From Candidatus Poribacteria bacterium (GTDB lineage Bacteria > Poribacteria > WGA-4E > PCPOR2b), in assembly GCA_022826645.1 (NCBI GenBank), contig JAJDUM010000100.1, forward strand, positions 1-64,000: a stretch of 64,000 nucleotides of DNA, given 5' to 3'. Below are positions 42,710 through 51,871 of this stretch, in pieces. Numbering within the stretch: position 1 is the first letter of the stretch; each line of letters starts with the position of its first letter. The notes beneath the pieces were generated by a model that was not told the DNA's origin, ran no database searches, and saw nothing but the letters and a program-made list of their open reading frames with translations. The position numbers were made by a program, and so were the translations under genes.

Positions 42710-44182
42710 CTAATACGGAGACGCCTGCTGCAGCACAGAAGGGTACGGACCGTATTCTACGATAAGTTCTACTTCGTCCACCCTGAGCGGACTTACCAGT
42801 CCGTGTGCCCTTTTTTCCAGAATAATCTCTAACAGATTCTTGCCCTGTTTCGGCAGCACATCTCTCAGCTGAAATTCCAACCATTGACCGCCGTATGCGT
42901 TGATCTCTGAGCCGTGGGTGCGCAGGCAACTCTCATCCTTCAGGGACCTGTCGTTAAGCCGAATATCCAGTCGGTCGGCGGATACAAGGTCGGTGATGTT
43001 AATCCGGAGGCGGATCTGGCGTATCCGTCCCTTGGAGCCTGCGATATCATCAGCGATGTAAAACGGAATTGGATGCCGCGTCCTAACATCTGAAGCGCCA
43101 ATTTCGAGGGGCAGCGCTGTCGGGTAATGTGTTTTGTCGTCTTTGGCTTGGTGGTTTCGGGCGACAACATAGCACTTGTTTCCCTCATAAACCAGCTCTG
43201 GGTCGCCAAGTTCGGTTAGTATACTACGTTCAGTCTCTCCCAGGGGCCAACGCATGAACCAGGTGTATAAACCGTCAACACCACGTGCCCAGTTGTTCGC
43301 CACAGCCGCCCGCATCTGTTCTGGCGTGGGCCATACTCGTTGCGGTGCACCAGTCGTGGCATCGTGGACATAAGGTTGTAGAATACCGTAGACCGAGGCA
43401 TCTGCATGATGTGCCGTATCAATCAGCCAGTCGATGGGTATGTCGGGATCGAGGATCATGTAGGCATAACGCATCGGAACCGCAAAGTCAAGTAGACCGC
43501 GCTCAAACCACGTCCGCACGTCGAGACCTTGTGACAGGTTCATCTCCTCTGTGGGCAGTACGCGGACGCCAAGATTACACGAATCACCGCGGCGACTTCT
43601 GACCATTTCGGCGATCTGTTCGACATATTCAGTCAGGATAGGTATCATGTCTGGAGCATCCTCATCCCGCAGGATAGCGCTGCCACCCGGAAACGCAAAA
43701 TCCAGTTCCAGTCCTTCGGTAGGATACTCTGTTGCCAATTCCTCCAGCACCGCGAATTAATGGTCGCGCACCTCCTGATGCGCCAAACCTCGACCGCCGT
43801 TCTGGAGCCGATGTACCGGATCCATACCGCCGTGGCCGGGCATACGCAGACTCGCGATGAAATCCAATCCCTTATCGTGCGCTCGATCGATGAGAACCCG
43901 TAACGGATCCAGTCCTCGGTCAATTAAGCTCTGCATGTTGTTCCATGTGCGCCAGTACGCAGCCTGCTCAAAAGGTTGGATGTCTTCCCCAAAGCGCATA
44001 CCAATCTTGGACGGATAGAATAGTCCGTCGCCCCGCTCGACGCCGTAGCAGAACGTATCTACCGCTGTGCCAGCAACTTCGTCAACAGGAACCCAAGCGT
44101 CTTCCAGTGCCATCGGCGGCTCAAAGACGAATAGGTAGTAGTGACGCGCATCGTTCATATAGATGATCCGTTTTTTTCGCAT
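42710..44182 (-). pseudogene. Glycoside-hydrolase-like TIM-barrel protein interrupted by one in-frame TAA
   Basis: One continuous 491-codon frame is broken only by a TAA at 43757-43759. The first part (141 codons from ATG 44182) starts RKKRIIYMNDARHYYLFVFEPP and ends HQEVRDH. The same frame resumes FAVLEELATEYPTEGLELDFAFPGG and continues 340-odd residues to 42710, with a C-terminal beta-sandwich (IRQIRLRINITDL, WLEFQLRDVLP). The total length and the barrel motifs (GLELDFAFPGG, LDFAVPMRYAY) suit a glycosidase-like family (DUF187/glycosyl-hydrolase-10-like). The break falls inside a barrel strand, so the two halves are unlikely to be separate genes. A GTG at 43750 has no ribosome site. Confidence 0.75.
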
Positions 44183-44470
44183 AGGGGAATTTTCCTTTTT
44201 TGTAGAATCTGACTGAATACATCCTAGTCAGCGGAGGATTCTCAGGGTTAGAGTAAATACCATCGTAGCAGAATTTGCCCGCAGTGTCAACGGGAAAGCA
44301 GGGGATACCAAACAGGTAGAAGGACCGTAAACTATTCCCTTTTGGGTTCGTCAAATGGCTGAAGTCAATTGATGTAATATTCTTACGTTGTCTAAAAACA
44401 TCATTCACGAAAATGTCCGAAAACTGGTAGACGATGGGGGGAATCCTTATCGGAAAGGGATCTCGTTTGT

Positions 44471-45274
44471 ATGACTAAGAATCTAACCCCGATGCTCACT
44501 TTGAATCTTATGGTTTTGCGCGGTCTGGTGGTCTTATTTGCCCTGTTCACCGTTCAATTTCCGGCGTTTGCAGAAAACCATGCCGAGGATATTGATGTCG
44601 AGGCTATCGTCAAAGGGATGGACGAGCTCTATCGCAGCGAAACGAGCCAGACGAACATGGAGATGCAGATTGTCACGCCACATTGGGAGAGAACCTTGGC
44701 TTTGGAAGTGTGGACACAGGGAATGGACAAGACCTTCATCTTGATAACGTCACCAAAAAAAGAGAAGGGGGTGGCCACCTTGCGGATCGGGAATGAGATG
44801 TGGAACTACCTCCCCAAGACAAACAAGGTGATGAAGGTGCCGCCATCAATGATGATGGGATCTTGGATGGGGTCTGATTTTACGAATGACGATCTCGTCA
44901 AAGAATCGTCGATGCTTGACGATTACACCTACGAACTCGTCACACCGATAGATGCCCAACCGGATCATTTCTATATTGAGTTGGTGCCAAAAGAAGACAC
45001 GCCAATTGTCTGGGGCAAACTTATTGTTGCTATCCGGGCGGCTGATCTGATTCCAGCGTGGCAGCATTTCTACGACGAAACGGGGCATCTAATGCGAGTT
45101 ATGAATTTCAAAGATATCAAATCATTTGATGGGAAGACTATACCATCGGTGATGGAGATGCTACCGCAGAACAAAGAGGGGCACAAAACCGTCGTGCGAT
45201 ACGTGAACGCTGAATTTGACAAAGAGATTGACGAAAAAGTCTTCACGCGCCGAAACCTTCAGAAGCGAAGATAA
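44471..45274 (+). CDS. Outer-membrane-lipoprotein-sorting (LolA-like) periplasmic protein
   Basis: A 267-residue protein with a signal peptide ending near AFA-EN (residue ~35). The rest is a LolA-like beta-fold: DIDVEAIVKGMDELYRSETSQ, KKEKGVATLRIGNEMWNYLP, SMMMGSWMGSDFTNDDLV and PKEDTPIVWGKLIVA. Such proteins shuttle lipoproteins or other lipids across the periplasm. It is followed by two FtsX/MacB-type permeases, a LolD-like ATPase and an outer-membrane barrel, so the likely job is periplasmic carrier of that system. AAAGGGA lies 11 bases before the ATG. Confidence 0.83.
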   Translation: MTKNLTPMLTLNLMVLRGLVVLFALFTVQFPAFAENHAEDIDVEAIVKGMDELYRSETSQTNMEMQIVTPHWERTLALEVWTQGMDKTFILITSPKKEKGVATLRIGNEMWNYLPKTNKVMKVPPSMMMGSWMGSDFTNDDLVKESSMLDDYTYELVTPIDAQPDHFYIELVPKEDTPIVWGKLIVAIRAADLIPAWQHFYDETGHLMRVMNFKDIKSFDGKTIPSVMEMLPQNKEGHKTVVRYVNAEFDKEIDEKVFTRRNLQKRR

Positions 45275-45366
45275 ATTAAGGACATATAGATATAAATCAG
45301 TTTGTGGGGATTCGTGTTCCATTACTTCATTGGCTCGTTTACGTTTTACACCTCACATTTTACACC

Positions 45367-46584
45367 ATGATGACACTCAAGATTGCATTCCGCAACATCT
45401 TCCGTCAAAAGCGACGCACTATATTAACCGCACTCGCAATGGTGGTCGGATTTACACTTTCGTCCGTGTTCATCGGTTGGTCCGATGGTGTATATTCCGA
45501 CATTATTGCGATGTTTACACAGAACCGCATCGGGCACATCCAGGTGCATCTGAATGACTATCTCGATAAACCGTCGCTCTACAAAACGATGGATGACTAT
45601 GAATCAATCGGAGAAACCATCGGAAGCGTAAAAGGGGTAGAGGCGTGGACGCCGCGGGTGTACTCGGCTGGGATCGGTTCAGTCGGCGAAAAGAGCACCA
45701 CCGTACAAATCATTGGTATTGATGTAGAATGTGAGATCCAAGCCACCCGATTTGACAAAAAAATCATTGATGGCCGGGAACTCTCAGCGCAGCCAATGCG
45801 TGAAGCAGTGATAGGGAAGGGACTTGCGAAAAACCTTGCTGCGATGGTTGGTGATGAAATCGTCATTGTTTCGCAAGGTGCTGATGGTTCAATCGCCAAC
45901 GACCTGTACAAGATTGTTGGTATTGCAGAAAGCGGTGACGACATCACAGATCGGCTGGCGTGTTATCTTCATATCGGGGACGCACAGGAGCTACTTGTGC
46001 TTGAGGGACGGTCCCACGAAATTGTTGTGATTGTGTCAAACATCAATCGTGTCCACAAAATCACGAAGGCAATCGAAGCCAATCTTAATAATTTAACGCT
46101 CGATGTTGCGCCATGGCAGGTGGTCGCCAAGGCTTTCTATCGGGCGATGCAGGCGGACAAGCAGGGCGATGCTATCGGACGGATTATCATCATGCTCATC
46201 GTTGCTATCGGTGTACTGAATACAGTCCTGATGTCAGTGCTGGAGAGAACGAGCGAATACGGTGTGTTGAAGGCGGTTGGAACGAAACCGGGGCAAATCT
46301 TCTGGTTGGTGGTGTGCGAAGTGCTGATCATCGCCGTCGGCAGCATTGTCGTCGGTGGCCTACTCGGTACCGCGGGTAACCATCTGCTATCGATATATGG
46401 CATTACCATGCCACAGGAGTTTACTTACGGCGGTATCAAATTTCAAACGATGTACGCCGAAGTCAACGCACGGAGCCTTATCATTCCCGCGATTACTGTC
46501 ATTCTGTCGGCAGCGATAGTCAGTATATTTCCAGCCCTGAAAGCGGCGCGCATTCTACCAGCGAGGGCAATGCGTGCCCATTGA
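45367..46584 (+). CDS. FtsX/MacB-type ABC transporter permease 1
   Basis: A 405-residue permease of the LolC/LolE/MacB class. One N-terminal membrane helix after LKIAFRNIFRQKRRTILTAL is followed by a large periplasmic MacB-type domain (residues ~45-275), then three membrane helices ending SIFPALKAARILPARAMRAH. Family members pull lipoproteins or lipids out of the inner membrane rather than pumping through it. The start is ATG 45367 (or 45370). A frame back to 45304 lies in a repeat-like leader and is not used. It should pair with the permease at 46716 and the ATPase at 48171. Confidence 0.87.
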   Translation: MMTLKIAFRNIFRQKRRTILTALAMVVGFTLSSVFIGWSDGVYSDIIAMFTQNRIGHIQVHLNDYLDKPSLYKTMDDYESIGETIGSVKGVEAWTPRVYSAGIGSVGEKSTTVQIIGIDVECEIQATRFDKKIIDGRELSAQPMREAVIGKGLAKNLAAMVGDEIVIVSQGADGSIANDLYKIVGIAESGDDITDRLACYLHIGDAQELLVLEGRSHEIVVIVSNINRVHKITKAIEANLNNLTLDVAPWQVVAKAFYRAMQADKQGDAIGRIIIMLIVAIGVLNTVLMSVLERTSEYGVLKAVGTKPGQIFWLVVCEVLIIAVGSIVVGGLLGTAGNHLLSIYGITMPQEFTYGGIKFQTMYAEVNARSLIIPAITVILSAAIVSIFPALKAARILPARAMRAH

Positions 46585-46715
46585 AAACAACAATCGAAGA
46601 ACAGAATAAATTATTTGACTCATGTTAAGAAATCGTGCAACAGAGACTTATTTAGTTCATTAGTACATTAGTTCATTTTTCACGTTTCACGCATCACGTT
46701 TCACGGTTCAAAATC

Positions 46716-47945
46716 ATGTGGCTAACCCTCATTAAACTGGCTTGGAGAAATCTCTTTCGGAATAAACGACGCACTATCATTGCTTCAATAGCGATTGGTA
46801 TCGGTCTAGCTGTGCTGATCTTCGCCGATGCGTTTTGGATGGGAATGGAGCAGAACATGGTCAGAACTGCCACCGCTTCGTTTCTTGGCGATGGACAGAT
46901 CCATCGGGAAGGTTTCCGTGACACGCAGGCAGTCGAAATGACGATTAATCAACTCAATGAAGTGGTTGGGGACCTCTCTCAGGAAGGAATTGTTGAACAG
47001 TTCACACTTCGGACCTTCGCTTTCGGGATGATTACCTCGCCGGCGAATGTCAGTGCAATTAGCTTGGTAGGTGTCCAACCGTCGACAGAACGATTCTTAT
47101 CCAAGATCGATGACGCAATCGTAGAAGGGGCGTACTTTGAAGGGGATAACAATCGCGATATCGTGATTGGTGCGAAACTGGCGGAACTCCTTGAGGTGAC
47201 GCTTGGTAATCGGGTTGTTCTCACGGCTGCTCAGGCGGAAAGTGGCGATTTGTCTCAGGAGATGTTTCGGATTTCAGGGATCTACCGCCTCGGTGACGAA
47301 GCGATGGAGGCGGGCATGGTGTTTGTGCAGCTGGAAAAAGCCCAAGAGATGCTTGCCATCGGTTCCGGTGTCCATGAGATTGCCATTAAATTTACCGACA
47401 CAAAATACGGACAGGATAAAGATCTTCCATTTTGGGAGCGGTATTCTCAACATGACAACGAGGCGTTAGGCTGGACGGAAATCCTGTCCCAATTAAAAGC
47501 CGTATTTGAGATGTCCAAGTACAGCAAATACATCATGGGGGTTATCCTCTTTGGTGTTGTTGTATTCGGGATTATCAATGCCCTTTTTATGTCGTTGTAT
47601 GAGCGGATGTTTGAGTTTGGTGTCCTGCGTGCTGTGGGGACGCGCCCTTTTGGAATGGCACGGTTGATTCTATTTGAAGCAGGGGCGTTGGCGATTGTGA
47701 GCATCGTTTTCGGTACTATCCTCGGCTTCGGCTTAACGTGGATATTCACAAAAGTCGGCATCGATTACACCGGGATTGAGTACGTAGGCGTGACAATACA
47801 GGAACTCATCTACCCCATCATGACGGTCGAACCGTTCATCTTGTATCCGATCTGGGTGTTTGTCTTCACGATTATCACCGGGCTGTACCCGGCCCGATAC
47901 GCGGCGAAAATAGCTCCAGCGACTGCGATGCGTAGGAGTTTTTAA
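46716..47945 (+). CDS. FtsX/MacB-type ABC transporter permease 2
   Basis: A 409-residue paralog of the permease at 45367, with the same plan: TLIKLAWRNLFRNKRRTIIA, a single helix, a ~230-residue periplasmic domain, and three C-terminal helices ending GLYPARYAAKIAPATAMRRS. Two different permeases suggest a heterodimer as in LolCE. The ATG has only a weak ribosome site and is preceded by the repeated motif at 46651-46707. It is 131 bases after permease 1 and 225 before the ATPase start. Confidence 0.87.
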   Translation: MWLTLIKLAWRNLFRNKRRTIIASIAIGIGLAVLIFADAFWMGMEQNMVRTATASFLGDGQIHREGFRDTQAVEMTINQLNEVVGDLSQEGIVEQFTLRTFAFGMITSPANVSAISLVGVQPSTERFLSKIDDAIVEGAYFEGDNNRDIVIGAKLAELLEVTLGNRVVLTAAQAESGDLSQEMFRISGIYRLGDEAMEAGMVFVQLEKAQEMLAIGSGVHEIAIKFTDTKYGQDKDLPFWERYSQHDNEALGWTEILSQLKAVFEMSKYSKYIMGVILFGVVVFGIINALFMSLYERMFEFGVLRAVGTRPFGMARLILFEAGALAIVSIVFGTILGFGLTWIFTKVGIDYTGIEYVGVTIQELIYPIMTVEPFILYPIWVFVFTIITGLYPARYAAKIAPATAMRRSF

Positions 47946-48018
47946 TAAGCGACAGTAGCGAAAAGTAGCAGGGGCGAAAGGGAGAAAAGAACCTACCACA
48001 GATCCCGATTTTCGAGGA

Positions 48019-48170
48019 CTCCGATGAATCGGAGGACGCGGAGAACGCAGAGAAAAGCGAGATTTTTTTACTTCTTCTCTGTGCCCTCTGTGTCTCTGCG
48101 GTTAATTTTTATCTGCTCATGTTCACACCTTCTGTCTTTACGCATTACGTTTTATGTGAGGAGTCTAACG
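48019..48170 (+). repeat. Composite repeat-like leader before the ATPase gene
   Basis: CTCCGA-TGAA-TCGGAG (48019-48034) is a hairpin. A GCAGAGAA unit lies about 48044-48056 and a TTCTCTGTG / CTGTGTCTCTGCGG unit about 48075-48110, in opposite orientation. Then TCACACCTTC and TTACGCATTACGTTTTA (about 48122-48154) resemble the elements before the two permeases. No gene is evident. Confidence 0.45.
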
Positions 48171-48866
48171 TTGACGAATACTGATGTGATTGTCACAGAG
48201 AGCGTTACAAAGGTGTATGCAGAAAATGGCGTACCCGTCGAGGCTCTTCGAGGGGTAAATCTGACGATTCAGGCGGGCGAGTTTACCGCGTTGGTGGGAC
48301 CGTCAGGATCCGGGAAAACTACACTTCTCAACATCATTTCCGGGTTGGACGCGCCGACGGACGGGAAGGTCTGGTTGGCGGGCAAGCTGCTGTCTGGCAT
48401 GAGTGGCAATGAGTTGTCCGATTTTCGCCGAGACAACATCGGTTTCATTTTTCAGGCGTACAACCTCATTCCTGTGCTGACAGTGGAAGAGAATGTTGAA
48501 TACATTATGCTCTTGCAGCGTATGTCCAAAACGGAACGGCATCGACGCGTTATAGCAATGCTTGAGGAGGTCGGGCTATCAGGATTGGCGGACCGAAACC
48601 CGCCACAGCTTTCGGGTGGCCAACAACAGCGCGTCGCTATTGCACGGGCGATGGTCTCTGAACCCGCAATTATCCTCGCGGATGAACCGACCGCCAATCT
48701 CGACTCTAAAACGGGTGCAGATCTGCTTGATATGATGAGTCAACTCAATGCGCAGACAAACATGACGTTCGTATTTTCAACCCACGATCCAATGGTGATG
48801 GAGCGGGCAACGCGTTTGATAACGCTCAAGGATGGACAGATTGAGAGTGACGAAATCAAAACGTAG
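48171..48866 (+). CDS. LolD-like ABC transporter ATPase
   Basis: A 231-residue ATPase of the LolD/MacB class with all motifs: Walker [14 protein letters not shown]-loop [18 protein letters not shown], signature [16 protein letters not shown], Walker [16 protein letters not shown] and the H-loop FSTHD. The start is TTG 48171 with AGGAG 8 bases upstream. A longer frame to 48024 lies in a repeat-like leader and is rejected. The last 35 bases overlap the barrel gene, which implies coupled translation. It powers the two permeases upstream. Confidence 0.92.
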   Translation: MTNTDVIVTESVTKVYAENGVPVEALRGVNLTIQAGEFTALVGPSGSGKTTLLNIISGLDAPTDGKVWLAGKLLSGMSGNELSDFRRDNIGFIFQAYNLIPVLTVEENVEYIMLLQRMSKTERHRRVIAMLEEVGLSGLADRNPPQLSGGQQQRVAIARAMVSEPAIILADEPTANLDSKTGADLLDMMSQLNAQTNMTFVFSTHDPMVMERATRLITLKDGQIESDEIKT

Positions 48867-50094
48867 AGTATGCGTCACCTGTCAAATTCTGTCGTGGGGG
48901 TTGTCCCTGCTCTCAACCATCGCCTTTGCCGACGATGAATTTCACATCAGCGGATACTACAAAAACTTTTCCACAGGTTTAACTTCTCCCTTGCCGGACG
49001 AACCAATTATCGGTGCGGTGAACAACCGATTGCGACTGAATTGTGCTTACACCGCTGCCGATACGCTCTCGTTTGACCTCTCCTACGATTTTGCTCCCCG
49101 TATCCAAGACCCCTCGCTGTTTTCTGAACCCTCAATCGCAATTGCCACTGACTCACTCAGCTATCGTGTAGTGGATTTAGATTCTGCTATCTATCCGGGT
49201 AAGGATGATCCGGCAGGTAGTTTCGGCCTCTTTCAGAATCTCGATCGCGCTGCAATTGCGTACGGTGCAGATTTTGCCGATATAACAGTTGGTCGCCAAG
49301 CCATTGCATGGGGAAGTGCGCGAGTCGTGAACCCAACGGATGTTATTGCTCCCTACGCCTACGATCAACTGGACACGGAGGACCGAATTGGTGTGGATGC
49401 GATTCGGGTCCAGATCCCGATTGGCGTGTTGGGAGAGTTTGATACCGGTTATGTTTTCGGCGAGAACTTGGCTTTTGAGAAGAGTGCTTTCTTCCTTCGA
49501 AGCCAACTGAATGCGGCCGAGACCGATTTCTCTATTTCACTGGTGGGGTTCCGCGAACACCTGATGACGGGTTTTGACTTAGCGCGAGGGATTGGTGGAG
49601 CCGGCGTCTGGTTTGAGGCGGCTTATGTCTACGCCAACGCATTCGGGGATGAAGACAGGGAGGCGGAAAACTATCTCCGCGCGTCAGTAGGACTGGACTA
49701 CAGTTTCGTCGGTAGGGCTTACGGGTTCATCGAATATCATTTCAGCGGGGCAGGCGCGGGGGAACCAGACAATTACCTCGACAATTTGAGCGAACCAGCA
49801 TATACAGATGGGGCGATCTACCTCTTGGGCAGGCACTACCTTGCCCCTGGACTGACCTTTCAAATCACGCCGCTTATCTCGTTGGGGGGCGTTCTGCTAT
49901 CCAACATCTCTGATCCTTCCGTATTCCCCTCTCTACAGATTGAATACAACTTTGCACAGGACATTTATATCTCCGTCGGCGGGTTCATCGGGATCGGCAA
50001 TCCCCCTGAAACTGAGGACGATGAATTGCAATTCAGATCGGAGTTTGGCGGATATCCAACCCTCTTTTTTTCATCGTTCCGTATCTATTTCTGA
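48847..50094 (+). CDS. Outer-membrane beta-barrel protein (DUF1302-like porin)
   Basis: A 415-residue barrel. A positively charged start (KSKRR), a hydrophobic core and AFA-DD form a signal peptide if the GTG at 48847 is used; ATG 48832 is an alternative. The mature part is a run of alternating beta strands with the motif VGRQAIAWGSARVVNPTDV, typical of DUF1302-like outer-membrane proteins. It ends with aromatic SSFRIYF, the usual barrel C-terminal Phe. It overlaps the ATPase gene and ends the LolA-like, permease, permease, ATPase series, so it is the probable outer-membrane component. Substrate unknown. Confidence 0.82.
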   Translation: MTKSKRRVCVTCQILSWGLSLLSTIAFADDEFHISGYYKNFSTGLTSPLPDEPIIGAVNNRLRLNCAYTAADTLSFDLSYDFAPRIQDPSLFSEPSIAIATDSLSYRVVDLDSAIYPGKDDPAGSFGLFQNLDRAAIAYGADFADITVGRQAIAWGSARVVNPTDVIAPYAYDQLDTEDRIGVDAIRVQIPIGVLGEFDTGYVFGENLAFEKSAFFLRSQLNAAETDFSISLVGFREHLMTGFDLARGIGGAGVWFEAAYVYANAFGDEDREAENYLRASVGLDYSFVGRAYGFIEYHFSGAGAGEPDNYLDNLSEPAYTDGAIYLLGRHYLAPGLTFQITPLISLGGVLLSNISDPSVFPSLQIEYNFAQDIYISVGGFIGIGNPPETEDDELQFRSEFGGYPTLFFSSFRIYF

Positions 50095-50135
50095 TCCGAT
50101 CGACAATCTCGAACGAGTCAGGGGACTGTGTTGTT

Positions 50136-51602
50136 TTAGGCTTCACCCTGCCAACGATCATTCTTGTAGGGCGAAACCAAGGGGGCTTCCGGTGGCGGGA
50201 AGACCAGTTTCCCATCTGCTACCCAGCCACAATCCCGCGCTGCCAATTCCGAAATTAAGTATCCCCTCCACTTAGCAACTTCAGTCTGATATTCCGGGTG
50301 ATCAATCCGGTTATGACATTCTCCCGGATCCTCTTCAAGATTAAAAAACTGCATTTCATCAATCCGCGGTAGCCAAATCAACTTCCGTTTTCCATCGGTA
50401 ACGTATTGCATCTCCTGTTCATGGGAATAACAGGTGCAGTGTTCACCGTGAAGGTAAGGTCGCCAGTTCGGATCAGAGGATTGTGTCAGCGGGACGACAC
50501 TCTGTCCATCGACAGTTTGCGGAATGCCGATGCCAGCTGCATCGAGGATAGTCGGCATAATATCGCGTAGTTCGACCACCTCGTCGGCTACTTTACGGGA
50601 GGCTGCGGCACCACGGGTCGGTGGAGTAACAATGAACGGAATGCGAGCGCTCCCCTCGTAAGCGTAGGTTTTGCGCCAAAGGTTATGGTCGCCAAGCATT
50701 TCGCCGTGGTCGGAGGTAAAGATAAACCACGTATCCGCAAAGGGGTCCGGTTGATGCCGTCGAAACCAGTTCATCAGCCGCCCGATCTGGGTATCGATAA
50801 AGGAGATTTCACCGTAATATCCAGACCGTGCGCGGTGAATTCGCCTATCCGAGTGCTTCCCGCGCCACGCGTTGGGGTCAACTGCGTCTTCAGGCCTGTC
50901 GTGACAAGCAGCCCAATCGCCGACAGATGGAGCTGGGGTTGTGCCGTTATGATACATCTCGAAATAAGGAGCAGGAGGTACGAACGGAGAGTGTGGTCGA
51001 GCAAAGGAGATGTTCAGAAAGAAGGGACGCTCCCTATCCCGTTGAGAGAGGAACTGAGTCGCACAGCTCATCGTCCATGATGTCGGATGCAGATACTCCT
51101 CGGTGTGCCAAGGACGAGAAACCCAAGAGTTCCAATCGACACCGTGATCATCAGGCGTAATATCGCGTTGTTTCTCCGCATCGAACCAAGTCCGGTATTC
51201 GTCCTTCTGTCCGTGGCGCAGCATCCGTCCGGATTCGTCTAACTCGTGGCTTTCAAAACCCATCTTGGCGCGTTGGGGGGTGAAGTGTCCTTTACCAATG
51301 AGATGCGTTCGGTAGCCAGTACGGGTGAGTTCACCTGCCAACGTGTGTGGAAAGTCATTCGGAATTGGACCCTGGCCGCCGCCCATGCCGAGTATGCCGG
51401 TATGCCACTGATTCATCCCAGTCATAAGGGTTGCCCGCGCCGGGATGCAGGAGGGCGATGCAGTATAAGCGTGTCGAAACCGGGTGCCGCGGGCGGCGAG
51501 AAAATCGAGGTTCGGTGTTTCAATGTAGGTGTTGCCATCAGTGCCCAAGCAATCACCGCGCATCTGGTCTACCATCATGAGAATAATATTAGGACGACTC
51601 AT
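50136..51602 (-). CDS. Formylglycine-dependent sulfatase
   Basis: A 488-residue type I sulfatase. C52-I-P-A-R matches the C-x-P-x-R motif in which a formylglycine-generating enzyme oxidises the Cys. VDQMRGD near the N-terminus and TSDHGEMLGDHNLW give further metal ligands. The layout is that of alkaline-phosphatase-fold sulfatases, which cleave sulfate esters. No signal peptide is visible, so it is probably cytoplasmic unless exported by a non-classical route. No anaerobic maturase gene is nearby. AAAGGAAT precedes the ATG. It is divergent from the beta-propeller gene at 51872. Confidence 0.9.
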   Translation of the reverse strand: MSRPNIILMMVDQMRGDCLGTDGNTYIETPNLDFLAARGTRFRHAYTASPSCIPARATLMTGMNQWHTGILGMGGGQGPIPNDFPHTLAGELTRTGYRTHLIGKGHFTPQRAKMGFESHELDESGRMLRHGQKDEYRTWFDAEKQRDITPDDHGVDWNSWVSRPWHTEEYLHPTSWTMSCATQFLSQRDRERPFFLNISFARPHSPFVPPAPYFEMYHNGTTPAPSVGDWAACHDRPEDAVDPNAWRGKHSDRRIHRARSGYYGEISFIDTQIGRLMNWFRRHQPDPFADTWFIFTSDHGEMLGDHNLWRKTYAYEGSARIPFIVTPPTRGAAASRKVADEVVELRDIMPTILDAAGIGIPQTVDGQSVVPLTQSSDPNWRPYLHGEHCTCYSHEQEMQYVTDGKRKLIWLPRIDEMQFFNLEEDPGECHNRIDHPEYQTEVAKWRGYLISELAARDCGWVADGKLVFPPPEAPLVSPYKNDRWQGEA

Positions 51603-51871
51603 TGAGACATTCCTTTCATGTAAGCTATGTTTTATGGAGTTAATTGATTTCCGCTATACTAATATCATCAACGTATTCGTGGCTGATGTCAAGAGGATTC
51701 TCGATTCTGGAAACCGATTTCAAACATACCCCACAGGTGGATTACAGAGGGAGGTTTGACCGATTCGTATGGAATGTGTAGTGGTGTAATGATACAATAA
51801 TCAGGGTTTCCCCGCTATCTTGAAGAGTGTTCGCGTGAGAGTTGAAACTATCAGAAACAAGGGGTGATTGT

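Noticed and set aside
42710-43750. Separate gene starting at GTG 43750
   Set aside because: No ribosome site, it begins inside a barrel strand, and the frame continues unbroken upstream apart from the TAA.
43757-43759. Stop-codon reassignment (TAA as sense)
   Set aside because: All other genes use TAA, TAG and TGA as normal ends, so a local mutation or error is more likely.
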